Origin: Allantophomopsis cytisporea
Lineage: Eukaryota; Ascomycota; Leotiomycetes; Phacidiales; Phacidiaceae
Reading direction: 5' to 3'
Assembly: GCA_024752435.1 (NCBI GenBank)
Contig: CP103030.1
Coordinates: 682,001-746,000 of the forward strand
DNA: 64,000 nucleotides
Shown here: positions 1 through 10,584 of the stretch, one piece after another
Position numbering within the stretch: the first letter of the stretch is position 1
Layout of the letters: each line of letters starts with the position of its first letter
Notes under the pieces: generated by a model
What the model saw: only the letters and a program-made list of their open reading frames with translations
What the model was told of the DNA's origin: nothing
The model's database searches: none
Made by a program: the position numbers and the translations under genes

Positions 1-42
1 ACAAAGTATAAAAGAAGTAGAAAATGAAGGTATATTGAAGAT

Positions 43-463
43 AAGTATAACTTGGTGTAATAGTATACAATTAGTATGAAACTTACACATTCAATACAGA
101 AAAAGCTAAAGAGGAATAGTCTATCTCCCGAGCCAATTTGGAATTGTGTGTGCAGAGTTATAGTGGGATATTGACGAAATATTGGAATTTGCGTCGCTTC
201 GGCTAATGCGTCGGTTTCCCATAAGTCACGTTAACTTGGTTTAGTTGTACTTCGTTGATGTAAAAATTATACATTCAATAGAACAGACACCAGAGAGCTG
301 TATTTTATCTACATGCTTGATTTGGACTAATACACAGGAGTTATAATGAATTATTGACCAAATGTTGAAAATGCATTGCTTATAGGCCAGTTACGTTACT
401 AAAATTGAGTGTAACTTAGTGTAATTGTACTCGATTGATGTAAAACTTACATACCCAATAGAG
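43..463 (+). repeat. Tandem copies of a ~190 bp repeat with pogo-like end motif
   Basis: Two full units and one partial unit lie head to tail: 43-233, 234-398 and 399-463. Each opens with a version of GTGTAACTTAGTGTAATTGT. The first two end in a motif like TGCGTCGCTT...CCCATAAGTCACGTTA. Related units occur at 9761-9936, in inverted form at 9937-10050 and 10351-10500, and split around a transposon at 7681-7774 / 9356-9408. The end motif resembles the terminal repeat of the pogo element at 7775-9355, so these may be derivatives of a non-autonomous element. I see no coding capacity. Bases 1-40 also resemble 10300-10340. Confidence 0.6.
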
Positions 464-786
464 ATTTTTGTTGTTCTCGATGGTCTTTCGGCTCGAGACG
501 ATTGCATAGCTCTGAATGTCTACTCTAAGAATTAACTCTGTTAGTTAATCCGTCATAGAAGACTTGGGCGGGGAGAGATGGGCATTAACGTTAGTTGCTT
601 AACTTTCTACTCTAGACATCTCGCTACAAAGATATCGTAGGTTTGATCCTGTTCGTAAGATTTTTTATATATTCCCCCCCTTCATATGATATCCTTCTGT
701 GCAATCATCAATACCTATAGATTATTAAAAAGGAATACCCATCAAAGTGTTTAGAACATTGATGACTGCTCCCGATAATGAAGCCC

Positions 787-1005
787 GCTCTATAATTCAA
801 CCCTCTTTGAATGTTTTTGATGATTGTCAACCACAAAAAACTCACTAGCAGGGTGTTCTACTGTATAACATAATAACACATACTCACCACAAGTCCGTTT
901 CCCTTCCTTCATGATTCGATCCTTTATCTGGTCATAGTTCGGTGAAGGTACTGAGGCTCCCACCGCACGAAATGTCTTCCCAACAACATGGGATTCTTTG
1001 CTCAT
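787..1005 (-). CDS. Possible small hypothetical protein or gene remnant
   Basis: An open frame of about 71 residues starts at an ATG at 1005. Its composition is mixed and protein-like (two Cys, many charged residues, no low complexity). I do not recognise the family. There is no signal peptide or membrane segment. It lies alone between repeat DNA and a gene-poor stretch, so it may be a remnant exon or a chance frame. Confidence 0.2.
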
Positions 1006-1790
1006 CAAGCGGAATTAAAACCCATGCACAGCGTCTTCTCATCGAATCGACGATGATTATTATGTGGTTGGTGTCCGGAGATATCGGCATGAGATGATGA
1101 TCATATCATTATTAAGATGGCACACAGAGTTACCGTGCGCACATATCAATCATCTCCGTTGTACAGCATACTGTACAGCATATGGGCGGATTAGTGTGCC
1201 GGTTAAGCACGTCGCATCTCGGCATTTTGTGAAGTTCAAAGCACCGTCCGAGTATGTCAGGCAGAGAACATCTTCATACACGGAGACTCGTCACGCGAAC
1301 ATGGTTCTTTCTCACATGACAGCATTGTTCACATATTAGTGGTTGAAGGGGCACCGGAGCTGCAGTCGAATGCAACGGTCGGAGTACGGAGCACAATAAA
1401 TATCGTACGGGAATCTTAGAGTTGAATACTTACATGTATGCCCATGCATATACAGAATCTGCCAACAGCTCCTGATAGGATTTGTGACTAACAAAATTCA
1501 GCGCCAGAGCCGCAATTGCTCCATGGAATTGCTCTTGCATGGAAGGAGCTGTAGAGAACGATGGTGATCATGTCAGTGGAATGATTCATTATGGTGGAGT
1601 CCAATAATTTTCAAGTCGAGAGTCAAGTCAGAGGATGTGACGAAAGAGTGTCATGTGGGACGTGCCACATGGTAATGGATATTCCATCGGATCCACGCGG
1701 TAAGCTGAAGCAGCAGCGGTTGTACACAGAGTGTATGTACATACATACTTGTTAAGAGTGTGATTGGGCGCGGAGTAGCATCCGCTCGCT

Positions 1791-1902
1791 ATGCCCAACA
1801 CCACAGACAGCCAACCAGTGCACCCGGAAATGTGGACTTTCTCATGCCGGCGTGGAATCGGACTTTCTTACTTCAACGACCTACCATGGGAAATTCGACA
1901 AG
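1791..1902 (+). pseudogene. Possible N-terminal remnant of a 2EXR/F-box-like protein
   Basis: From the ATG at 1791 the frame reads into a short segment containing FNDLPWEIRQ, which resembles the F..LP.EIR core that opens fungal 2EXR and F-box-like proteins. A possible GT donor follows directly (GTATAC at 1903), but no continuing exon with the rest of such a domain is visible. Either a decayed copy or chance; the evidence is one short motif. Confidence 0.2.
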
Positions 1903-2070
1903 GTATACAACACCACTATATATTTGCTTACTCATATTGTCTGCCATCGGAAACATCATCAGCAATGATTACAGTATGTCCTAGTACAAATTCATGTAAG
2001 CACCAAGCGACAGGTATGTGAGGGAGAAAGCGGACTACAGTATAGTCTCTATTGAGAAATGAATATCACA

Positions 2071-2165
2071 AAGGAAGAGCCGGAAGAAAAGCAAGAAAGC
2101 GATACTAAGAAGAAGAAGGAGAAGAAGAAGAAAAGAAAAAAGAAAAAAAAAAAGAACGAAAACAA
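2071..2165 (+). repeat. Purine-rich (GAA/A) low-complexity tract
   Basis: About 95 bases are almost entirely A and G, with AAGAAG repeats and A runs of up to 11. On the opposite strand this yields a Phe-rich artefactual reading frame. Confidence 0.8.
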
Positions 2166-3585
2166 ACCCAAGTACCCACAGAGTGGTGGAGTATATCCAT
2201 GATCATATCCAGGTCTTTTTGTATGTATTTTCCGATGCACGTTGATTGTCCATATGATTTGCCGATTTGCAGATACCAAAGATCGGAAAGAGCTCTCTCA
2301 TGCTACCTATTCAGCTCATGCTCGAAACCTCAAAACTCCAACCTCTTCGGATACTTCGGATCGTCGGTGTGCTATGCCTAGGATATCTTGTCTTGGCATC
2401 AAACACTACTCACACCACTTTTCCCCTCCACGTCAATACGCCTCTTTTGTCTTCTGTCTGCCTCTTCTTTTTTCCTTTCCTGTTCCTTTCCAACCATCGT
2501 TGTCAGCCGTTACATGACGTGGCTACAGTCACCACCACCCTTCATCCCTCCTCACACCCTACCTATCATTACCATGCATATTCTCATACGCTGCTTACCT
2601 GTTACTCATGTACAATTCATAATGTGCTTGCCTTGACGGCTCATGCACTACTCAATAGCACTATACTCACTCTAGATCTATCAATGTATCTACTTTACTA
2701 CATCCCATACTTCTTCCAAACCACATGCGCAGACTTCTATAGCTTCATGACATTTGTGAGAAAATCCTCCCGGGTTCATCGGCTTGGCAAAAGTAATCCT
2801 TTGGCTCATGCCATGGGAAGGTCAAGCTCGAGGGACGGGTCCTCAACTTACTTATGGTATTCAATACCATATACGTACTACTGAGCATGAGTTTTCCCAT
2901 GCGACAATTGCATTGCTCCGAATATCCCTTCTAAGCTGTCCATACAATATCTATTTTTTACTGTCATTTTGATGTTGCCTAATCTTTGATCACTCAACCA
3001 GAATTCTGGTCAAGCTTGGGATTAACACTAGTCATCTTACCCCAATTTTTCTTCTGCCATATTCAATCGGTCTGTACATATATGTATTAGTATGATATTT
3101 GGCGACCAATTTTCCTACTAGAAAACATCCTTGAGAACCCCGGTACTCTTGTGAACGGAAACATGGACTTTGGAAAAAAACTCCGTTCTCGGTATATCGG
3201 CTCCGACGTCATACGAGACCATGCCCAAGCATCCATTCATCACATAGCATTGCGTTGTCTGGGTTCTCAATGATACATTGCTGTGGTCGGTTTTTTCTCT
3301 TCTGGCTCCTTCTCCCATACTGCATCTGACAAGTCCAGGGTTGTTGACTCCGCAGCTGCTGTAGCCTTTGTTTTCTCATGCGTCGATTTTTGGAGCTTGC
3401 TTATCATTATTAATACACTCTATCATCCACATACCTATTCAGCTTACCTTTCAGCGCATTAAAATTTCTCACCCACTTACACAACCTCTCTCCTACTCGT
3501 CTTGACTGCACAGTATCTCTGCCACTCAGAATAATTCATTTCGCAGACTTGTTCCCCAGCAATTTCGTTGCTGGGATTTGCATAT

Positions 3586-5623
3586 ATGAAGCCAAAATCC
3601 TGTGCATCGGCGATTGTCGCTTGCACGTTGCTCCTCGGCCTTTTCCCTGGAGCTCTCGCTCATGGGCACGATGATGAAGACAAGATGGATATGAAAATGC
3701 CGAGCATGGACAATAATACTCAAATTGCTTCGAATTCGACTGAAGAAGCTCTTGCGACCTATTTTCAAATTACCGAGTACTCTGGACTGATGTTTGCTCA
3801 TATTGTCTTGATGACAGTATCATGGATGTTTGTTCTACCGATTGGTAAGTCCCAGTGATAGAACTCAGCTGAATCTCTATTTCCTTATATTCATATATCT
3901 TCGCTTATGAGATACTAATAAATTGCCAGGCGTTATGCTTTCAATCGTTCGCTCTCGATATACGTTATTGATGCAGTGCGTTTTCCTCGTCTTGAATACA
4001 CTTGGTGTCACCCTTGTGACCATTTACAACGGTAGCACACCAGACCTTTACCCCAATAATGCACACCACAAATTGGGCTGGGTATTGACCTTGGTTATGG
4101 GTGCTCAAGGATTTCTGGCTCTGATAAGCGCATATACTGGTACTTGGAAGGACAGCAGAGAACGCCCTACATATGTTCCTGTCTCTGCTGAAGCCATGGT
4201 GGAACACCAAAACCTTCATAGTCTGCGTCTCAAAACGCATTATCGATATTCAAATGATAGTGGGCATGGTACTGAACGTAACTCTGAGTCTCTACATAGC
4301 ACTTCATCTTCTCCATCAGATGAGCATATCGATCTGAATTTGCCCAACATCAGACAAGAGTATGAGCAAGAGATGAAAGAGCCCAAGGTCGAGCAAGAGC
4401 AGTCGTTTCTTGGTGGTGGGCGCGTGGACAGGTTCATGTCTAAGAAAATACCAGGTGTCTTCTCGAAGCGTTTCCTGCGTCTTTTTGAGATTACATACAA
4501 TATCGTGGATAGATTGATTCTCATACTTGGATTCGTTGCGTTCACGACTGGTATTGTCACTTACTCAGGGATTTTCGTAAGTAAAGTCTTTCTTGTAACA
4601 AGTATAAAGGCTGATATCAGAGTAGCGCGGCTCCAGTGTCTTCAATGGGTTGGCACATTTCATCAAGGGCGGAGTATTCTTCTGGTATGGTATTTTGACA
4701 CTTGGCCGGTGGGCAGGATGCTTCGCAGATCTTGGATGGGTTAGTCTTCCTCAAATATTGTCCTCAATGACACCAAAACTGATGATTTATAGGCATGGAA
4801 CATTAAGCCATCAGCCGATCTTGTTGGGAAGCGGAAGTCATCTGTACCTTCAGCAGAGTTTATTGAGAGTTTTCTGATTTTCTTTTATGGCGCGACGAAT
4901 GTTTTCCTAGAGCATTTGGCGGGCTGGGGATCTGAATGGACCGCACAAGATCTTGAGCATGTCTCCATTACGATCATGTTCTTCGGCGGTGGACTCTGTG
5001 GCATGTTCATTGAATCGAAGAAGATCCGCGAACTTCTCAATGCTACCCTGACTAGCTCGGCAAAATTACAGTTTTACTCACCATATCAGCAGAGTTCACT
5101 TGACGCTGATAGGCCTTGGGCAGCTCCAAAGACTTATTCGTTCTCCATGAATCCATTACCAGGTTTGATTATTCTTCTGCTGGGTCTCATGATGAGCTCC
5201 CACCACCAGTCCTCTATGGTGTCATCGATGGTACACAAGCAGTGGGGCAATCTCCTCGTTGGGGCAGCATTTGCACGTGCGGCAACTTATGTTATATTCT
5301 ATATTTCGCCACCAACATCGCTACTGCCTTCACGGCCCCCATCGGAGGTCATCACTGCATTTTGTTTGATGGCTGGGGGCGTTGTTTTTATGGCCAGCGT
5401 AAGTTCTAATCACTTGATACGAAAGCCTTAACTAACATCAAAATAGAGCAGAGATATTGTGTCCTCCATGGAGACTTACGACATAGATGCTATGTTTGTA
5501 TTCACAGTGACAATGGGAGTAGTAACATTCCTCATGGCATGGATCATATTTGTCATAGCCATCAAAGGCTGGGCAGTTCGGAAAGAGCAGAAGCCACAGC
5601 CAAATTTTGAAAATATGGTATGA
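3586..5623 (+). CDS. YTP1-like multi-pass membrane protein
   Basis: Five exons join in frame: 3586-3844, 3930-4576, 4626-4739, 4793-5398 and 5447-5623, giving about 600 residues. The start at 3586 opens a clear signal peptide (MKPKSCASAIVACTLLLG...ALAHGH). Next come a short His/Asp/Met-rich segment (HGHDDEDKMDMKMPSMD), which could bind metal, and several hydrophobic membrane spans. A Ser-rich acidic loop of about 100 residues separates the first span group from the second. The C-terminal half carries the conserved FFYGATNVFLEH and FGGGLCGMF stretches typical of fungal Ytp1-like proteins (DUF2427/DUF2433). The family's biochemical role is not settled; yeast YTP1 is a membrane protein of unknown function. 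The predicted location, in the secretory pathway or plasma membrane, is inference from the signal peptide. The next gene, RSA3, is convergent. Confidence 0.85.
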
Positions 5624-6256
5624 TATCACTCGATTGACGGGTGATACAAAGAGTGAACGACAAAGATGATACACTACTCTTTACGAGTTCGTTGTTAAGC
5701 GTTTTACGGCATTTAATGGTATAGACGGCGTTGGAAACTGAGACGCAAGAGGAATCATCACTTGAAGCGCGGTGCGCTAGAGGGTTTTCGATCAGCCTTC
5801 TTCAATTTAATGACAACTAATGATAATTGCAATACGCTTTTCAAGACACATATCAGTAACCACCGGTAGTGACAACGATATTGTGTTCCCAGGCCTTGAA
5901 TTGTGTTTCCTTTCAACAGCCATTGTTAGCAAGTTCTGATATAAATGCAAGGCTGATGAGACAAGGCTGCACGAAACGTATTGAAAATATTTTGACCACT
6001 AATTTTCATTTGGAAATTTGTCGCACAAGACAGCATCACTTCCTCAAATTGAATGGATGTGTTAAGTAGTTAAAGCCTTCCTCGGACTTAATGGATCTTT
6101 TCCATAGACAAGAACTCTTCTTCGTCAAATGTGATCTCACAGAACTGTTAGTGCAATCGCAACTGCTGATGGTTGGTTTGTCCTCGTATCTTGCTCCTGT
6201 TTCTGACTCAAAGAGCTCTTTTCAGTCGTTTAGCTAACTATTCTTTGCTGCATTGT
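5624..6256. other. Intergenic 3' regions between convergent genes
   Basis: These 633 bases lie between the stop of the YTP1-like gene and the stop of RSA3 on the other strand. I see no RNA gene or repeat. Only short frames of under about 70 codons occur. Confidence 0.6.
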
Positions 6257-6748
6257 TCAGCCAATGGGGTTTCTGGGAAAGACCACACGTCGCTGATCTT
6301 CCTTGGAAAATACGTTTGTCCCTTGCTGGAGAGCAGAGATCAAAAGAGCAAGAGCATCTCCTTTGAAGTCCTCAGCGCTACGAATCTTGTCAAGATCTTC
6401 CTCGAATTCTGTGGTGGCGCGTTGCATGTAATATCTCGTGAAAGCCTCGGTAATCTCTGCATCGCGCGTCTGCTTTGGTGCTTGTGATGGTGCCTGGTTT
6501 CAAGTCAGAACTCTCCACCTGGAGGTTTGAAGCAGAACTTACGATCTTTGCGTTCTCTTGAGGTGCTTCGACTGCTGGCGAGGATGGCTGTTGCTCAGGC
6601 TCCGGAGATGAGTCGCTATCAGATGAGACTAAACACTGATAAGCTTGATACTTCCACTCGATTGTGTTAATATGAACTTACCCTCAGTTCTGGACTTGCG
6701 CTTTTTCTGGCGTCTTGCCTTGCCTGTGACTGGATTTCTTGGGGCCAT
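6257..6748 (-). CDS. RSA3: Ribosome assembly protein 3 (RSA3-like)
   Basis: Three exons on the minus strand, 6748-6682, 6628-6543 and about 6469-6257, encode about 121 residues. The N terminus is basic (MAPRNPVTGKARRQKKRKSR), followed by a Ser/Glu/Pro-rich linker. The C-terminal half (TEAFTRYYMQRATTEFEEDL, then DKIRSAEDFKGDALALLI) matches the short Rsa3 domain. In yeast Rsa3 helps assemble early nucleolar pre-60S particles with Dbp6, and a nucleolar role is inferred here. The last acceptor is ambiguous: the exon may begin at 6472 with one extra codon (CAG) or at 6469. The promoter side abuts the AT-rich repeat block, making RSA3 the last clean gene before it. Confidence 0.85.
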
Positions 6749-7246
6749 CTTGATGTTGTTTAACTCAAGTTATCCAGAGCAGCGTTAACGGTCGGTTTAT
6801 GTAGAAAATTATTGGGGTTGTCAACGCTAATCATAAAAAGAATTGAAAGGGTTACACGGAATTTTGTTGGCTATAATCTCACAATAATAAGGGCGAAAAA
6901 AAATTCCACTGGACAGAAGAACTCAACATCCATCAAGTTTCATCATACTCTGAGTCGAGCATATGCTTGTACAAAATAAGTTTTCTTTCTTCACCCATCC
7001 CTTGATCATATAGTACCTGGCCATGAGTAAATATGAGCGGATTCTTATTTTAAGCTAAACCCTCGTAAAATTTCCAAACCAATAATTGGCACCATACAGA
7101 TCTGAAAAAATACTACATAATGTAGATTATATGATTTGATATCTTGAGAGTATCCTAGACATAATTTAATGTCGGCACTTTAATCAAGTGAAATTTTATA
7201 GGTTTTTAAAGCTGAGGTGTTAGGTCCGACCTTGAATTGACTACTA
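6749..7246. other. RSA3 upstream DNA grading into AT-rich block
   Basis: Upstream DNA of RSA3 becomes progressively AT-rich towards the transposon remnants that start near 7247. No gene or RNA is seen. Confidence 0.5.
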
Positions 7247-7676
7247 AGTCCGTGCCCTGGATAACCGGCCACTTCGTGACCGCGTATGCCTATACTATTG
7301 TAGATCTTGGAAAATTATTCAACTACCATTACTGCTATAGCGCTACTATTGAAGTATAAGTGATTTAATTATATGATTCTATTGCTACAATGCGCCAATA
7401 TACCAATGAAGTACTTACCAGTGTACTCAATGCAGTTAATAGCAGCCAATCTGTATATAGTATAGCTAAAGACTATAGAATCCTAAGGTCTACCTTAGTT
7501 ACAAGACTGTGTTAATAGGATTGAATCTACTCAACTTGCCTATAAATACTAGAAGTAGCTTACCAATAGCTAGGAGCAAGCTATTATCAATTAAGCTCTT
7601 ATAACTTAAAAGGTTAATTAAGCTATGTTTCTATAATATAACTAGCTTATAAACAAAGCAAGCCTATAAACAACGT
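7247..7676 (+). mobile_element. RIP-decayed pogo/Fot-like transposon fragment
   Basis: A terminal-repeat-like sequence starts at 7247 (AGTCCGTGCCCTGGATAACC, then GGCCACTTCG), preceded by TA, the target site used by pogo elements. From the ATG at 7390 a frame of 41 codons runs to 7515. It reads MRQYTNEVLTSVLNAVNSSQ and continues SVYSIAKDYRI, the helix-turn-helix (psq type) that opens Fot/pogo transposases. Beyond it the same frame is broken by several TAG/TAA codons at places where the family has Gln or Trp, as expected from C-to-T change. The 3' part is lost or overwritten near 7680, where another repeat begins. Not functional. Confidence 0.65.
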
Positions 7677-7680
7677 AGTT

Positions 7681-7774
7681 TCAATATTTAGTCAATAATT
7701 AATTATAACTCTACATGTACTAGTTCAAATCAGGCAAGCAGATAGAATACAGCTTTTTAGTATCTGCTCTAATA
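7681..7774 (-). repeat. Left part of a repeat unit split by a pogo insertion
   Basis: This segment is an inverted copy of the ~190 bp repeat seen at 43-233. It is recognisable by the block about CTACATGTACTAGTTCAAAT, which matches the complement of the ATTTGGACTAGTAGG region elsewhere. It continues on the far side of the pogo element at 9356-9408, so the repeat was present first. Confidence 0.6.
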
Positions 7775-9355
7775 TAACTTTACTAGAAGCAACGCATTAC
7801 CAGAATCGACATAGTAAATTAGAATGCAGCTACTTTAATTACATATAACTTCTATACTAACTTATCTAAATTAGTCTTCTAGTCTTCCTAGCCAATATTA
7901 GACCTATACTCTTCAACCTGTATATTATATACATTAATTGAGTCTAATAGTAGCTCTTTACAACGTTTTTTACATATAGTCTCTTCTTTAGCTTTTTGTA
8001 TTACCTATAGTACTTCTAGGTTGAATATACAAACTAAAACTTTGTAACTATACTTGCTTTCCCTTCTAAATATACTTCTTCTGGACTAGCTCCTTATATA
8101 TATTGAGTTCCCTTTGTATAATTATAAGCTTAGTATTCTAAGCTTTAATTATATTAGTTACTTGCTTAGTATACCAATATATAGGAGAAGAAACAGCTGA
8201 TTTAGCTTTAATAATATATTATAAAATACATTATTAGTATTTTTGAGTACTATATAACTAACAGGAGACCCCTAGAAAACTAAAATATTGAAGGTATATA
8301 GTATTGGTATTGAAGGTAGACTAAGAGGTTAGCTAGGAGGTTGTATTAGAAAGTTGTTAATAACTTAGAGTAGATTGTAAAGGATTAACTAGCTTTTTTC
8401 TACATAGCAAGGATATTATATATATTAAGGTATTTAGTCTATATTGTAATAAGTATTTAAATCTAATATTTATATACTATACAGTTTATGTATACCTTTG
8501 AATATTGATTGACCTCATGAATATAAACCTGTTTTGTTAGTCTAAATACACAAATATTAACAGTTGTAATTAATTACCGATACTATTTATATACTCAAGA
8601 ATAGTTACTTATTCTTACCTTCTAAGACCAAATTTAAAACTAGAACTTTAACTAGAATCAACTATAATATAAGTAGATTAAGTATATCTAACAGAGAACC
8701 TTGTCTTATATATATTATATATATTTTCAAGCCTATATTTATATTCTTAGAATTTATAGCGAAATATGTCAAACTAGGGCCTTATATATATAATATTTGC
8801 TCCTTTATATCAGCTAGTATTAATTTAGTGTAAACATAGTCCTTTAAAACTAAGATATCATTTTTAGAACCTGTAAAGTATATATAGTTTATAATTAGTA
8901 GTTCAAGAAGTTGGTTTTTACAATTTTCAAGTAGTATAGTATAGTATTGTTGGTTTACAACCTCTTACGCAGTATCCTGTAATAATGCTAATATTATTGG
9001 GTACTTAATAGAAGCCTGATTTATAACCTATTGATATAATACTTGTTCTTTGCTATTTGAAAATAATTGCTGGTGTTGGTAGGAATCGACTCGAGTTGGT
9101 CTTCCCTTAGTCTGGTGGCAAAGAGTTGACTCAGGGACTTGGAAGTGCTGTACAGCAGCGCGTATTGAATCAAATTGATGTATATCTAGCGTGCTTATTG
9201 CGTCTGAAATGGCGCTTTCGTTTGGCATATTGGTTCAGTTGATTGAAGTATTAGTTGTAGAGTTATATTCAATTAAAGTAGTAGTTATAGAGAAGTTGAA
9301 GTAGTGGGAAGTACATCAGTTCTGGTGATGCGTCGCTTCTGGTGAAGTCACGTTA
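7775..9355 (-). mobile_element. RIP-decayed pogo-like DNA transposon, ~1.58 kb
   Basis: The right end (9328-9355) reads GATGCGTCGCTTCTGGTGAA then GTCACGTTA. The left end at 7777-7805 (TACTAGAAGCAACGCATTAC, then CAGAA) is its reverse complement apart from C/T and G/A changes and a few missing bases. Both ends abut TA. The transposase runs right to left from the ATG at 9228. Its first 66 codons are open and form a psq-type helix-turn-helix (AISTLDIHQFDSIRAAVQHF, then QVPESTL), as in pogo/Fot transposases. After a stop at 9028-9030 the frame continues with recognisable transposase text (IKYPIILALLQDTA) interrupted by further stops. The interior is extremely TA-rich. The element is inactive and lies inside the repeat at 7681-7774 / 9356-9408. 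Confidence 0.75.
9028..9228 (-). pseudogene. Pogo-like transposase N-terminal fragment
   Basis: These 66 codons are the only long open part of the transposase in the 7775-9355 element. They carry the DNA-binding psq-type helix-turn-helix (residues about 5-45) and a basic TKGRPTRVDS segment. The terminating TAG sits where a Trp-containing QWI motif would be expected, consistent with a G-to-A change. No catalytic DDE region can be read in frame downstream. Confidence 0.7.
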
Positions 9356-9408
9356 TTGAATGTATAAATTTAATGTCAATTGAGTACAATTAAACTAAGT
9401 TATACTTA
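9356..9408 (-). repeat. Right part of the split repeat unit
   Basis: These bases are the reverse complement of the repeat start (AAGTATAACTTAGTTTAATT...CATTCAA). The match breaks exactly at TA, where the pogo terminal repeat begins, and resumes on the other side of the element at 7774. Confidence 0.6.
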
Positions 9409-9410
9409 TT

Positions 9411-9745
9411 TTAAGTATACACTCTTTTTTTACTCTTTTTCTACTTTGTTGGAGCTCCTAGTTAGTTGTATAGAAATCATTGTATATATAGGCTTATTAG
9501 GGTATAGAGACTTTGTATATAACTTAGTTTTATATTTATATAACTCCTAAAGGGAAATATAGCATACAGCTTAGAAAATCACTTGCTTTTTACCAAAGCT
9601 CTTGATAACTCTAGCTAGAGCAATTGTAAATAGCTATAAGCTTGTATATAGGGGATTTATACCTTAATTAGCTTATATATATATATAAGACAGTCTGTAT
9701 ATAGCGAGCTGGAAGCTCTTGTAAAGTATAAGAAAAGCCAAATAT
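9411..9745 (+). repeat. AT-rich direct repeat, copy 1
   Basis: This tract is similar to 10051-10320 in the same order: GAGCT..TAGTTGTATA, a block with ATATAGG..TA..AGG, AACTTAGTTTTATA, ATAGCTATAAGCTT and GAAGCTCTTGTAAAGTATAA. Both copies lie beside inverted units of the ~190 bp repeat, so the larger repeat probably includes both parts. No coding capacity. Confidence 0.5.
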
Positions 9746-9760
9746 AAGGATTAATTGAAA

Positions 9761-10050
9761 TTGAGTGTAACTTAGTGAAATTGTACTCAGTTAGCGTGAA
9801 AGCTACACATACTGTAGAGAGGAAGCTATAGAGTTATATACCGGTCTGCTTACCTGATTTAGACCAGCGTGTGTAGAGTTGTAGTCACTTTAAGTGAAAA
9901 TTCCAAAAATGCGTCGCTTATGGGCCAGTCACGTTAACTCTATACATAGTAGTCCAAATTGAATAGAGATAGACTATTACTATTTAGCTTCTTCTCTATA
10001 TAATGTGTAAGTTTCACGCTAATTGTATGCTATTACACTAAGTTATACTT
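9761..10050. repeat. Inverted pair of repeat units with a pogo-type end motif in the centre
   Basis: The left arm (9761-9936, plus) begins TTGAGTGTAACTTAGTGAAA and ends with AATGCGTCGCTTATGGGCCA then GTCACGTTA at 9908-9936. The right arm (9937-10050) is the same unit reversed, ending CACTAAGTTATACTT. The two arms can pair over most of their length and form a large imperfect palindrome. Confidence 0.6.
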
Positions 10051-10320
10051 ATTTTCAGAATGCCTTTATTTTCTAGTTTTTCTGCTTTTGTAAGAGCTGC
10101 TTGGTAGCTGTATACAAGTCGTTCTAGATATAGGACTACTAGGACTTAAAGACCTTATATCTTACTTGGGTTTATAGTTACATAACTCTTAAATAACTAG
10201 GGCTACTATAAATAGCTATAAGCTTATATATAGGACCATTTATACCCTAATAATCTTACAAATATAATAATCTTCATATAGCTAGCTAAAAGCCTCTATA
10301 AAGTATAAAAGAAATAGAAA
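10051..10320 (+). repeat. AT-rich direct repeat, copy 2
   Basis: Second copy of the block at 9411-9745, with shared ATAGCTATAAGCTTATATAT and CCTCTATAAAGTATAA stretches. The sequences differ mainly by A/T-increasing changes. Confidence 0.5.
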
Positions 10321-10350
10321 AGTTCCCCTAACACCGGTATATTTTCCAAA

Positions 10351-10584
10351 GTAATGCAATTTTTAAGATTTGGTTAGTATCTTATTACAACTCTACGCCT
10401 ACTAGTCCAAATCGGGCAGCAAGATAAAGTATAGCTCTCTAGCTTCTGTTCTACAATACATATAAGTTTTATATCAATTAAGCACTCTAGGCCGAGTTGT
10501 ACTGATTTTTAGTATGTAACTAGTTGCATTCAATTTTACTGCGTCGGTTTGGCTAATGCGTTGATTCCCCGTAAGTTACGTTTC
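10351..10584 (-). repeat. Further inverted copy of the ~190 bp repeat plus end motif
   Basis: Bases 10351-10500 are a reversed unit (CTACGCCTACTAGTCCAAAT is diagnostic). A plus-oriented end motif follows at 10541-10584 (TGCGTCGGTTTGGCTAATGC, then a CGTAAGTTACGTTT end), nearly identical to 200-233. Beyond 10590 the DNA returns to normal composition. Confidence 0.55.

Larger units (their letters stand above)
1006..3585. other. Gene-poor region upstream of the YTP1-like gene
   Basis: No complete gene is recognised. A short F-box-like remnant may lie at 1791-1902 (separate entry) and a purine-rich run at 2071-2165. Downstream of 2280 the plus strand is C/T-rich, which produces long low-complexity frames that I do not accept as genes. 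The stretch before 3586 (about 3400-3580) is pyrimidine-rich, as is common for fungal promoter and leader DNA. Confidence 0.5.

Noticed and set aside
640..665. tRNA B-box-like GGTTTGATCC
   Set aside because: No cloverleaf can be drawn around it and no A box lies at a suitable distance.
2049..2279. Minus-strand frame with a Phe-rich stretch
   Set aside because: Produced by the purine tract at 2071-2165.
2267..2884. 205-codon plus-strand frame
   Set aside because: It begins at TTG, is C/T-driven low complexity, has no domain, and lies in non-coding-looking DNA.
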